Positions 1 through 6,634 of a DNA stretch of 9,423 nucleotides are shown here, piece after piece. Origin of the DNA: Alphaproteobacteria bacterium UBA7314 (GTDB lineage: Bacteria; Pseudomonadota; Alphaproteobacteria; MPNO01; UBA830); assembly GCA_002471575.1 (NCBI GenBank), contig DKQG01000011.1, positions 483 to 9,905 of the forward strand, in the 5' to 3' direction. The translations under genes were made by a program, and so were the position numbers. The number at the start of each line of letters is the position of its first letter. The stretch's first letter is position 1. The notes under the pieces were generated by a model, which was not told where the DNA came from, did not search any database, and saw only the letters and a list, made by a program, of their open reading frames with translations.

Positions 1-437
1 AACGATCGTGATTTTGCCACCTGTCGCCACCCACTCATCGACCGGTATTGCCCCCCTAATCCGCGAACTGATTCAACGCTGGCCAATGCGTCGTCACGCG
101 CCTGCCTTTCAGGAGGCCCGCGGCCTACAGCTCAAGCGCACAGGTGTATATCGACCTGGTCGATGTCGTTGTTCCATCAGCTTTCTATACTCAGTCGAGG
201 ACCTCTTCATCGGACTATACGTCACTCATATCGGCGGCACCGAAGATCAACAGGATATCCAACGATGGCACATCCGCCATCGCGTCATCGGCGGACGATC
301 CCAGTTATCCTGCCGATGCCGGCCTCGCGATCTTACCCACGATCTTGACGTCGGCTCCGGGTACGCGGCCGATCGCCTCTAGCGGTCCGGCTACATCCCA
401 CCGTCATTTTGTCAAAGTTAAATAGGATGATTTCCAT
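1..437 (-). pseudogene. Decayed DJ-1/PfpI (ThiJ) family gene, running off the left edge
   Basis: Conceptual minus-strand translation gives a recognisable DJ-1/PfpI-like protein broken many times. It starts at ATG 437 with an AGGA element just upstream and reads MEIILFNFDKMT. A frameshift near 395-400 leads to DVAGPLEAIGRVPGADVKIV. Further on come SLDILLIFGAADMSDV, the segment TTTSTRSIYTCALEL (where the family has its nucleophile-elbow Cys, here still C) and AAGLLKGRRVTTHWPALNQ. In-frame stops lie at 305-307 (TAA), 215-217 (TAG), 191-193 (TGA), 185-187 (TAG), 125-127 (TAG) and 56-58 (TAG). A second frameshift near 50-55 is needed to reach PVDEWVATGGKITIV. The stops are of all three kinds, so recoding cannot explain them. 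Intact relatives include amidases, chaperone-like proteins and transcription-factor domains; which one this was cannot be told. The plus-strand open frames here are antisense shadows of the old gene. Family assignment is from recognition of motifs. Confidence 0.8.
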
Positions 438-484
438 CGGGTCCTAAAAGAGTGTGTATCCTTAAGTCGGATAGTCACTCCGTC

Positions 485-519
485 CAAAAAAGAAAACGGC
501 GAGATGAACCCGCCGCTTT
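485..519 (-). terminator. Rho-independent terminator of the Rieske oxygenase gene
   Basis: Read on the minus strand, the arm GCGGCG (516-511) and the arm CGCCGT (501-496) form a stem of five GC pairs plus one G-U, around a 9-nt loop. The stem is followed directly by the T-rich run TTTTCTTTTTT (496-486 in plus coordinates). It lies about 20 nt past the TAA of the Rieske gene, the right place and orientation to end that transcript and to insulate the pseudogene downstream. Confidence 0.8.
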
Positions 520-539
520 CAATCGATATGTGTCAGCGA

Positions 540-1607
540 TTACTCGGCGGCCTGCGCCATCAACTGGTTGTCCTGTTCCACCATCTCATCGAGCGACAAT
601 CGTGCCAGCGCAAGCACACTGTCGGCATGGATTTCCACCAGATCGCGGTCCGGATTAAGGTTGATCCGTTCCTGCTGGGCTTCCATGATGACCTTGTCTT
701 CGATGAAGGTCGGATAGATTTCGTCGTACATTTCCTGTGTCGCATTGGGATCGTCCTGACGATACCCGTTCGCGGTCGACCAGAAATAATGGAACGTGGT
801 TTCCGTTTCCGGCGTCGCCGCGTGCAGAAGACGCAGATGGAACCCATTCTTTTCGCGATCCTCTTGGGCTCCGTCGCCGACGGCAAGCGCGCCGGACCAC
901 TGCAGCACGATGCTGGGGCCAACATATTCGAATTCCTGCCAGCGATCGACCTTGCCCGCGAACTGGCCGCCCTTCTGGTACGTCGGGGGTGGATCATGCT
1001 CCAGCATCCAGCGGATGAAGTAGGCGCCCTTTTCAGTCTTGTGACTGTCCATGTCGGCGCCCACATGCTGCAGCGGGTTGCCGCCGATGGTGCTGCCATG
1101 GACATAGCCAAGATGCGTCAGATCCATCAGATTGTCGATCATTAGCATGTAGTTCGATTTAATCTGGAACATCGCCTTTCGATGCGGCCATTTGACCGGA
1201 TCGTCGTGATACGGATAATCGACAATCAGGCTTTCGTCTGCCAACGCCGGATCACCCATCCAGATCCAGAGGATTTGGTTACGTTCGACCAGAGGGAAAT
1301 GCTGGACATTCGCCTGGGCCGGGATGTTTTTCTGACCGGGAATTTCGACACAGTTGCCCTTTGTGTCGAAGGTAAGCCCGTGATAACCACATCGGAGTCC
1401 GACATCGGTGACCGAACCGTGGGTTAGCGGCGCGCCACGATGACAGCACCGGTCTTCCAGCGCGCCAACATTGCCATCCGCATCGCGGTAGATCACGATC
1501 GGTTGGTTCATGATGGTCCGCGCGAGCAGCCCGTTGTCGATTTCTTCGGCCCATGCCGCGATATACCATGCATTGCGCACGAAGGGTTGGTTAGCCTTGC
1601 GACTCAT
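540..1607 (-). CDS. Rieske non-haem iron aromatic ring oxygenase (VanA / dicamba monooxygenase-like)
   Basis: A 355-residue oxygenase component expected to use O2 and external electrons to hydroxylate or O-demethylate an aromatic substrate in the cytoplasm. The N-terminal Rieske domain (about residues 8-115) has the [2Fe-2S] ligands C54-x-H56 and C73-x2-H76. The catalytic domain has NLMDLTH-x4-H: bridging D162 and iron ligands H165 and H170. D304 in the EDKVIMEAQQ stretch is the likely third iron ligand, by analogy with dicamba monooxygenase. Length fits single-component-type (VanA-like) oxygenases. The start is ATG 1607 because GGGAG (1614-1618) sits 6 nt upstream and the protein then begins at the usual family N-terminus; an in-frame extension to 1670 has no such support. 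No ferredoxin or reductase gene lies in the window, so the electron donor must be encoded elsewhere. Substrate is unknown; vanillate is only one possibility. Confidence 0.93.
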   Translation of the reverse strand: MSRKANQPFVRNAWYIAAWAEEIDNGLLARTIMNQPIVIYRDADGNVGALEDRCCHRGAPLTHGSVTDVGLRCGYHGLTFDTKGNCVEIPGQKNIPAQANVQHFPLVERNQILWIWMGDPALADESLIVDYPYHDDPVKWPHRKAMFQIKSNYMLMIDNLMDLTHLGYVHGSTIGGNPLQHVGADMDSHKTEKGAYFIRWMLEHDPPPTYQKGGQFAGKVDRWQEFEYVGPSIVLQWSGALAVGDGAQEDREKNGFHLRLLHAATPETETTFHYFWSTANGYRQDDPNATQEMYDEIYPTFIEDKVIMEAQQERINLNPDRDLVEIHADSVLALARLSLDEMVEQDNQLMAQAAE

Positions 1608-1765
1608 GTTTCGCTCCCATACGATCATTCTTATCGCCAGAGTAACGAATTTCAGGCTTTCCGGCAACAAAATCGGCGCCTCGCGGCTTGCAAAACAGGC
1701 TGGATCGCCGTAACCACGGGATGTAGGGTGCGCAATCGCGCCTAAAACCGCACAGGAGGCCGAAT
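1608..1765. promoter_or_regulatory. Divergent intergenic region between the Rieske oxygenase and the DUF3126 gene
   Basis: These 158 bases separate two divergently transcribed genes and should hold both promoters. The Rieske ribosome-binding site is at 1614-1618 (minus strand) and a strong AGGAGG (1754-1759) precedes the plus-strand ATG by 6 nt. A small hairpin, GGTGCG-CAAT-CGCGCC (1727-1742, one G-U pair), lies just upstream of that site and could sit in the 5' leader. I cannot pick out convincing -35/-10 boxes on either strand. Confidence 0.4.
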
Positions 1766-1990
1766 ATGACGCTGAACGAGATTACCCGGGTACAGGAATA
1801 CCTCCGGTTAACCTTCTCTAACAATCGTATAAAAATCCTCCAGCCCAAGAAGCCGGACGCCCCGATAGAGGTTTATTTGGGGGACGAGTTCATCGGCGTT
1901 CTGTATCGCGATGACGAAGAGGGAGAAATCTCCTACACGCTCAATATTTCGATCTTGGAAGAGGATCTGCCGGCAGCTGTCTCGATCTAG
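1766..1990 (+). CDS. DUF3126-type small conserved protein
   Basis: A 74-residue acidic cytoplasmic protein with no signal peptide or membrane segment. The sequence resembles the DUF3126 family that I know from Alphaproteobacteria: an N-terminal helix (EITRVQEYLRLTF), a short basic turn (RIKILQPKKPD), a strand with the hallmark EVYLGDEFIGVLYRDDEEGE, then SYTLNISILEEDL. Function is unknown for the family as far as I know. The start is ATG 1766, supported by AGGAGG 6 nt upstream. The selenocysteine GST follows 64 nt later on the same strand and could be cotranscribed, although nothing links the two functions. This is the best taxonomic marker in the window. Confidence 0.88.
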   Translation: MTLNEITRVQEYLRLTFSNNRIKILQPKKPDAPIEVYLGDEFIGVLYRDDEEGEISYTLNISILEEDLPAAVSI

Positions 1991-2054
1991 GCGTCACGAT
2001 TTCACGCCTGTTCCGGACTACGGTCGACAGCGCATCAACTGCAGGGATAAGGGT

Positions 2055-2744
2055 ATGAACGTAAAATACCATTTGATCAGCTCTTTTACATGACCGTGGG
2101 TCCAGCGCGCCGTGATTGCGATGCGCGCCAAAGACGTCGAGTTCGAGGTCACATTTATCAATCTTCGGGACAAGCCCGACTGGTTCCTGAAGATTTCGCC
2201 GCACGGTAAAGTGCCAGTGCTGAAAGTCGATGAAGAGATTCTGTTCGAATCTAATGCTATTGCCGAATTCTTGGACGAAACCGTGCCTCCCCGTCTTCAT
2301 CCTGAAGACCCGGTCGAACGCGCCCGCAACCGGGCGTGGACCGACTTCGTGCCGACTTTCTCCAGCGCACTGAATGGGATTTACTACACCAAGACTTGCG
2401 AAGAAATGGAAGAAGGCCTGGCCAAGGCACCAAAGGCCGTGGAACGGCTAGAGGAAGCCCTTTCGCGCCAGCGCAGCAATGATGGCCCGTACTTCAACGG
2501 CCAGGAGTTGTCCCTGGTCGACGCAGCCTATGCGCCGTTCCTTCAGCGTTTTCTGATTGCCGACCGCTACCTCAAAACCCGTTTGCTGGACGGGTTTCCG
2601 CTGGTCCGGGCCTGGGCGGATGCCCTGATGTCTAATGAAATGGTGACGGGTGCTGTGGCCCCGGAATTCCTCGACGAATTCCACGGCAATATGAGACGCC
2701 GGGAGTTCTATGTAGCGACGCTCATGGACGACCCGGGCACATAG
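2055..2744 (+). CDS. Glutathione S-transferase, candidate selenoprotein (in-frame TGA at the active-site Cys position)
   Basis: A complete 229-residue GST results if TGA 2091-2093 is read as selenocysteine. Residues 1-12 are MNVKYHLISSFT, the first beta strand, followed by U13-P-W-V-Q-R-A. GSTs of the CPFVQR type carry their catalytic Cys at exactly this place. The thioredoxin-like N-domain continues with a KPDWFLKISPHGKVPVL segment (cis-Pro in KVPVL) and FESNAIAEFLDE (glutathione gamma-Glu contact E-S). The all-alpha C-domain spans about residues 95-229. ATG 2055 has AGGG (2043-2046) 8 nt upstream. The alternative start GTG 2112 would delete strand beta-1 and the active site. No frameshift is needed; only one codon differs from a normal gene. 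The expected role is GSH-dependent reduction, thioltransfer or conjugation, with Se raising nucleophilicity. A nonsense-mutated Cys GST is the rival reading, but the hairpin after the TGA and the otherwise intact frame argue against it. The selenocysteine machinery (selA, selB, selC, selD) is not in the window. Confidence 0.82.
2091..2128 (+). promoter_or_regulatory. Candidate bacterial SECIS element with its UGA codon
   Basis: The TGA at 2091-2093 is followed by an 11-nt spacer (2094-2104). The stem is GCGCGC (2105-2110) paired with GCGCGC (2123-2128), six GC pairs. On top of it C2111-G2120, G2112-C2119 and U2113-G2118 close a GAUU loop (2114-2117), leaving a two-base A-U bulge (2121-2122) on the 3' side. 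This meets the rules I recall for bacterial SECIS elements: inside the coding region directly after UGA, apical loop about 16-37 nt away (here 20 nt between UGA and the loop), and a G within the first two loop bases. The 11-nt spacing to the helix is like that of E. coli fdhF. Unlike fdhF, the bulge is on the 3' side. The fold was drawn by eye, not computed. Confidence 0.72.
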
Positions 2745-2791
2745 GCGGCCGAGTAAACGATACTGGCGCTCAAAACGATGGAATTCGCTGG

Positions 2792-2832
2792 GCTAAACTA
2801 CATCACCAAGCAGGTTGGTAATATAGTTTAGC
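2792..2832. terminator. Compound hairpin between convergent genes, probable bidirectional terminator
   Basis: A perfect 9-bp inverted repeat, GCTAAACTA (2792-2800) and TAGTTTAGC (2824-2832), encloses a second hairpin ACCAA-GCAGG-TTGGT (2805-2819). It lies between the stops of the GST (plus) and the UbiD-family gene (minus). Symmetry lets it act on both transcripts. There is no T-run after it on either strand, so a purely intrinsic mechanism is uncertain; it may protect 3' ends instead. Confidence 0.6.
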
Positions 2833-2857
2833 GTTCGACCTGTCCTTCCGGGTGGCC

Positions 2858-4288
2858 CTAAGACCCTTCCGGCAGCACGTCTCCGAATTTCGCACGAACT
2901 CGCTCGTCGAGTTCCTTGGACGCCCGCGCCACGGCGGGGAAGCTGTCCTTGTCCTTGAACGGTATACAGGCGTCGACCACCACTCGCGAATTGCGCCGGT
3001 CTTCATGGCTGTAGCTCATCGGGTCAAGATGCGTGCTCCAGCAGCCATTGAGAATATCCAGCCCGTCCTTGGGATCGCAACGTGTGCACATTGCCCAAAT
3101 GACGTCATTCATGTTCGAAGGATCAATATCTTCGTCCACCACGATCACCCAGCGATTTGCATAGGCGCCGGCATGGCACTGCGACGCTATCAGCCCGGCC
3201 TGTTTGGAATGACCGCCATACTTGGTGTCGATCGATACCGTCAGCCACATTCGGCTCCCGCCCGCCTCGTGCGCCCATACCCCTTTGACTTCCGGGATAC
3301 CGGCTGCTTCAAGCTGGTTCCACACCGCGCCGCAGCGATAGGTGCCGCGATAGAACGTATCGTCGTTCGGCGGCACGGCAGGGATCGCACCGAGCAACAC
3401 GGGGTTGTCGCGATGCATGAACGTCTCGATACGGATAGCGGGTTCTGGATGCATGTCGCCGGCGTAGTACCCCGGCCATTCGCCGAACGGGCCTTCATCG
3501 ACGAGATCTTCGGGATGGATAAAGCCCTCGAACGCGATTTCCGCGTTGGCCGGAACAGGAAGGCCGGTTTTAGGCATGTTGATGACCTCGACCCCCTCGC
3601 CGAGGATCCCGCCGGCGCAATCGTATTCATTCTTGCCGTAAGGCATCTCCAGCCCGGCCACCATAAACAGCGCCGGGTGCATCCCGGCGACCACGGCAAT
3701 TGGGCACGGCTCTCCCCGGTCGAAATACTTGCGCATCAGGATATCACCGTGCTTGCCCTTCGACACCATGACCGAAGCGGTCTTGGCATCGTGCGACTGC
3801 ACCCTGTAGGCGCCGTAGTTTATCCAGCCTGAATCCGGATCTTTCATTACCACCATGCAGGCGGTGCCGATAAAGTAACCTCCATCCAGTTCGTGCCACT
3901 TGGGTGCCGGGATGGTGGTGATGTCGATATCGTCGCCTTCGAACACGTTCTCGATCAGCGGACCGCCATTGACTTCCACCGGGGGATGGGTCGGCTGGTC
4001 CTTCATGTATTCCCGCCAGTAGTTCACCAGTTCGATTTCGCTGGTATCGACGGGCTTACCGAGCGCGATATTGATCCTGGGAACAGAAGTCAGAATGTTG
4101 GCCAGCACCCTGTTGCCTTTGGGGAAACCAGGAATGTCATCAAACATGACCGCCGGATTCGTCATCTTGTGCATGTGAATATCGACGATCGCGCCGATTT
4201 CCTCGTGATGATCCGCGCCGCTCACATGCTGGAGCTGTTCGTTCGCTTCGAGTTCATTGATCCAGTCCCGCAAATCCTTATTAGCCAC
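2858..4288 (-). CDS. UbiD-family prFMN-dependent decarboxylase
   Basis: A 476-residue cytoplasmic enzyme of the UbiD/Fdc superfamily, which (de)carboxylates aromatic or alpha,beta-unsaturated acids with prenylated FMN. Cofactor-site residues occur at the spacing I recall for A. niger Fdc1: N157 and R162 in INYGAYR, H180, E221, and the catalytic pair E265 and E270 in DEGPFGE. AEIAFEG (249-255) and PVPANAE are further family hallmarks. Length matches the family (about 450-500). The start is GTG 4288 because GGAGG (4296-4300, minus strand) lies 7 nt upstream and the protein then begins with the usual KDLRDWI; the longer open frame to 4477 overlaps the divergent gene and lacks family similarity. 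No UbiX-type prenyltransferase is present in the window. The genetic context, among aromatic oxygenases, points to catabolism and not ubiquinone synthesis, but the substrate is unknown. Confidence 0.92.
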   Translation of the reverse strand: MANKDLRDWINELEANEQLQHVSGADHHEEIGAIVDIHMHKMTNPAVMFDDIPGFPKGNRVLANILTSVPRINIALGKPVDTSEIELVNYWREYMKDQPTHPPVEVNGGPLIENVFEGDDIDITTIPAPKWHELDGGYFIGTACMVVMKDPDSGWINYGAYRVQSHDAKTASVMVSKGKHGDILMRKYFDRGEPCPIAVVAGMHPALFMVAGLEMPYGKNEYDCAGGILGEGVEVINMPKTGLPVPANAEIAFEGFIHPEDLVDEGPFGEWPGYYAGDMHPEPAIRIETFMHRDNPVLLGAIPAVPPNDDTFYRGTYRCGAVWNQLEAAGIPEVKGVWAHEAGGSRMWLTVSIDTKYGGHSKQAGLIASQCHAGAYANRWVIVVDEDIDPSNMNDVIWAMCTRCDPKDGLDILNGCWSTHLDPMSYSHEDRRNSRVVVDACIPFKDKDSFPAVARASKELDERVRAKFGDVLPEGS

Positions 4289-4361
4289 GATTATGCCTCC
4301 GCTGTCCCTGTGTTGGTGATGCAGGGTAAGATAGTAAAAAACTGAGACCGATGGCAATCGT
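4289..4361. promoter_or_regulatory. Short divergent promoter region between the UbiD-family and TfdA-like genes
   Basis: Only 73 bases separate the two divergent start codons, so the promoters must overlap or lie close together and could share a regulator. The UbiD ribosome-binding site is visible (4296-4300, minus strand). On the plus strand there is no clear Shine-Dalgarno before ATG 4362; TAAGAT at 4327-4332 could be a -10 box, but I see no matching -35 at proper spacing. I see no convincing operator palindrome. Confidence 0.4.
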
Positions 4362-5225
4362 ATGGAACTGAAAATCGCACCCGTGACAGAAAGTTTCGCC
4401 GCCGAGGCGTCCGGCCTCGACCTGCGGCAGCCGATCGGTGCGGAGACAGCGTCGGAGATCGAGGAGGCGATGAACAAATACGCCGTCCTGGTATGGCGCG
4501 ATCAGCCACTCGACGACGATCAGCACATGGCCTTCACCAAATGGTTCGGCCCGCTGGATATGGGGCTGCTTAATGTCACGAAAAAGCCCAACCGCTTCAA
4601 GCATGCGGGCTTCGTGGATATCGCCAATGTCGGCATCGACGGCGAGATCATGGCTCGCGACCACAGCACGGTCACCTCGTCGATGGCAAACCGGTTCTGG
4701 CACACGGATTCGTCGTTCATGCAAACGGTGGCTATATATTCGCTGCTGTCGGCTCGGGTCGTGCCGGAAACAGGCGGCGACACGGAGTTCACCGATATGC
4801 GTGCCGCCTGGGACACGCTGCCGGACGACTTACGGACCATGGTCACCGGTCTGGTCGGCGAACATCACCCACTCTATTCGCGCATTCTACTGGGCAACAC
4901 CTATTCGGATGAGCAGATGGCAAGCATTCCGCCGGCGCACTGGCCATTGGTCCGCACGCATCCGGGGTCCGGGCGTAGGTATCTGTTCACGCCGATCCAT
5001 GTCCACAGGATCGAGGGCATGAGCATGGCCGAAGCGCGCGTTCTGGTGAACGAGCTGATCGAACACGCAACGCAGCCGCAATTCGTTCATCGTCACAGAT
5101 GGCAGGCCGGTGATTTGGTCATGTGGGACAACCGATGCACATTACATCGCGGTCGGCGCTTCGATTACACCCAGCGCCGCGATCTGCGGCGGACGACGAC
5201 CATGGAAGATCCGGCAGGCGCGTGA
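4362..5225 (+). CDS. TfdA/TauD-family Fe(II)/2-oxoglutarate-dependent dioxygenase
   Basis: A 287-residue cytoplasmic dioxygenase that couples 2-oxoglutarate decarboxylation to substrate hydroxylation. The iron triad is visible: H114-x-D116 in FWHTDSSF and distal H262 in NRCTLHRGRRFDY. Arg in the RRDLRRTT stretch (about R273-R277) should bind the 2-oxoglutarate carboxylate. Length and spacing are very close to those I recall for TfdA of Cupriavidus (287 residues; H113, D115, H262), the 2,4-dichlorophenoxyacetate dioxygenase, so a TfdA-like substrate such as an aryloxyalkanoate ether is plausible. TauD (taurine) and related alkylsulfonate or carnitine-type enzymes share the motif, so substrate is open. 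It overlaps the next gene by four bases (GTGA), which implies cotranscription with the membrane protein. No good Shine-Dalgarno precedes ATG 4362. Confidence 0.9.
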   Translation: MELKIAPVTESFAAEASGLDLRQPIGAETASEIEEAMNKYAVLVWRDQPLDDDQHMAFTKWFGPLDMGLLNVTKKPNRFKHAGFVDIANVGIDGEIMARDHSTVTSSMANRFWHTDSSFMQTVAIYSLLSARVVPETGGDTEFTDMRAAWDTLPDDLRTMVTGLVGEHHPLYSRILLGNTYSDEQMASIPPAHWPLVRTHPGSGRRYLFTPIHVHRIEGMSMAEARVLVNELIEHATQPQFVHRHRWQAGDLVMWDNRCTLHRGRRFDYTQRRDLRRTTTMEDPAGA

Positions 5226-6532
5226 ACAAGCTACTCAGTCTCATCGTCGCGTTGTTGTGGTTGATGGCCGCTGTTCAGATATTGTTCGAGGTTTCCTATT
5301 TGCCGGAAGCGATGACCGTTCTGGTGCTATTTTTCCTGGCGAGCGGACTGCCACGGATGCCGCGCCATACAATGATCCTCTGCGGCAGTCTCGTCATCGT
5401 CATACTCGTCTTGGCGCAGATTTACGATCAATGGGCGGCTATTCCGACCGGTATCGCAAAGGCGTCGATCTTTCCGGCGTTCCTCGCGACGATCGTTTTG
5501 CTACGCGCTGCAGCGGATCAGCGCCCGGAGATTGCGAGCGCCCGCCAGTTGTTTGGGGCCCTACCGGCGAACGAACGAGACAGCGGGATCATCATCGGCA
5601 CGCATCTGATCGGCGCGGTACTACAGGTCGGCGTGTTCGCCGTGCTGGCGCCGATCCTCGGGCGGGATGCGCCGCTAGATGAACGCCGCCAGGTCTTCAC
5701 CACCGCGATCCGCGGCATGATGACGGTGCCGTTCTGGTCACCGTTCATCGTCGGTATGGCGGTCGCGAGCCAATACCTGCCATTGGTGCCGTTGTGGCAG
5801 ATCATGGGGCTCGGCATGGCGATGACGGTCATGGCGGTTATGTTGTCGATCCTCGTGTTCGACCGCAATCCCGGGTTGGCGTCGCTGAAACAATCCCTGG
5901 CGTCGCTGGCACCGGTCGCTCTGCCTGTCTTCCTCGCCGCGCTACTTGTGGTCGGCGCGACAGCCACAACGGGTCTGTCGACCCTGCAGGCGCTGATCCT
6001 TGTCCTGCCTGTCCCGTCTATCGTCGCGGTGCTGACGGTTCGGGCGGGGAGCCTTGCGCAGGCGGGCAGGCAAACCGCATCGGGCATCGGGCGGATCGGG
6101 CCCGAAACCTTCATTCTTGTCAGCTCGACGACACTGGGCGCCGTGTTCGAGGCTGCCCTGCCGGGAACGGACGTTCTCGGCTGGCTCGAGGCACTCGCAT
6201 TGCCGCCATGGGCGGTCATACTGATCGTCATCATGACAATGAACGTCGCCGGGCTTTTCGGCGTGCATGCGATCGTGATGGGAACCTTGCTGTTAGTGAT
6301 TTTCACCAGCGTAACAACCGGCGTTTCCGACCTTGTCCTGATGCAGGCGTTGCTAGTCGGATGGGGGTTGTGCAGCGGTATTTCGATTGCCAGCCTGACC
6401 GTCGCCACCGGCGCCGCGATGTTTAACATCCCGCCCACCGAACTGATTACTCGTACCAACATCGCCTATGTGTTTCTGACGTCGACCATTGCGGCCGGAT
6501 TATTGTGGGGGCTGAATACGGCACTGATTTAA
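5222..6532 (+). CDS. Polytopic inner-membrane protein, probable transporter
   Basis: A 436-residue, very hydrophobic protein with about 12-14 likely membrane helices. Approximate spans are 4-22, 27-42, 50-67, 75-94, 121-146, 168-184, 188-212, 229-248, 253-273, 296-312, 327-345, 348-365, 370-393 and 413-430. A soluble loop around 95-120 and the two polar re-entrant-looking segments GMMTVPFWSPF (165-175) and NVAGLFGVHAI (341-351) suggest two repeated halves, as in ion-transporter-superfamily carriers. I do not recognise a specific family. The start is GTG 5222 because it overlaps the dioxygenase stop as GTGA and gives a clean first helix; the longer frame to 5123 would lie inside the dioxygenase gene. 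Tight coupling to the TfdA-like gene suggests uptake of its substrate or export of a product. That role is inference. Confidence 0.8.
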   Translation: MNKLLSLIVALLWLMAAVQILFEVSYLPEAMTVLVLFFLASGLPRMPRHTMILCGSLVIVILVLAQIYDQWAAIPTGIAKASIFPAFLATIVLLRAAADQRPEIASARQLFGALPANERDSGIIIGTHLIGAVLQVGVFAVLAPILGRDAPLDERRQVFTTAIRGMMTVPFWSPFIVGMAVASQYLPLVPLWQIMGLGMAMTVMAVMLSILVFDRNPGLASLKQSLASLAPVALPVFLAALLVVGATATTGLSTLQALILVLPVPSIVAVLTVRAGSLAQAGRQTASGIGRIGPETFILVSSTTLGAVFEAALPGTDVLGWLEALALPPWAVILIVIMTMNVAGLFGVHAIVMGTLLLVIFTSVTTGVSDLVLMQALLVGWGLCSGISIASLTVATGAAMFNIPPTELITRTNIAYVFLTSTIAAGLLWGLNTALI

Positions 6533-6542
6533 GCGATCTAAA

Positions 6543-6622
6543 TTGTCATCCCAACCTTGTCCCAGAACCCAGACAACGTTGACGGGAAAAGACTTTACCC
6601 CGGAATAAATCCGGGATGACAA
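6543..6622. repeat. 80-bp palindromic intergenic element between convergent genes
   Basis: Perfect 10-bp terminal inverted repeats, TTGTCATCCC (6543-6552) and GGGATGACAA (6613-6622), bound the gap between the transporter and the LLM oxygenase gene. Inside, CCCGGA-ATAAA-TCCGGG (6599-6615) forms a second hairpin that competes for the same GGG. TCATCCC/GGGATGA ends are typical of dispersed palindromic intergenic repeats in alphaproteobacterial genomes, as I recall, so this may be one copy of a REP/MITE-like family. It may also end transcription from both sides, although no T-run follows. Only one copy is visible here. Confidence 0.65.
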
Positions 6623-6634
6623 AGAATCGTGGCG

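Noticed and set aside
185..193. TGA in the DJ-1/PfpI remnant as another selenocysteine codon
   Set aside because: It falls where relatives seem to have Trp, and the frame also has five TAA/TAG stops and frameshifts, so this is decay.
8..425. Two plus-strand open frames (8-382 and 144-425)
   Set aside because: They resemble no family and run antisense to recognisable DJ-1/PfpI blocks on the minus strand.
504..1145. Plus-strand open frame of 213 codons
   Set aside because: It is antisense to the Rieske oxygenase catalytic domain.
2112..2744. Open frame from GTG 2112 as the complete GST gene
   Set aside because: It would lack the first beta strand and the catalytic motif, and the in-frame upstream sequence back to ATG 2055 clearly encodes them.
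2852..3832. Long plus-strand open frame of 326 codons
   Set aside because: It is the antisense of the UbiD-family gene, whose motifs and ribosome-binding site are clear; the long frame is a by-product of GC-rich codon use.
5518..6462. Minus-strand open frame of 314 codons
   Set aside because: It is antisense to the membrane protein, has low-complexity composition rich in Arg, Thr and Pro, and shows no family signature.
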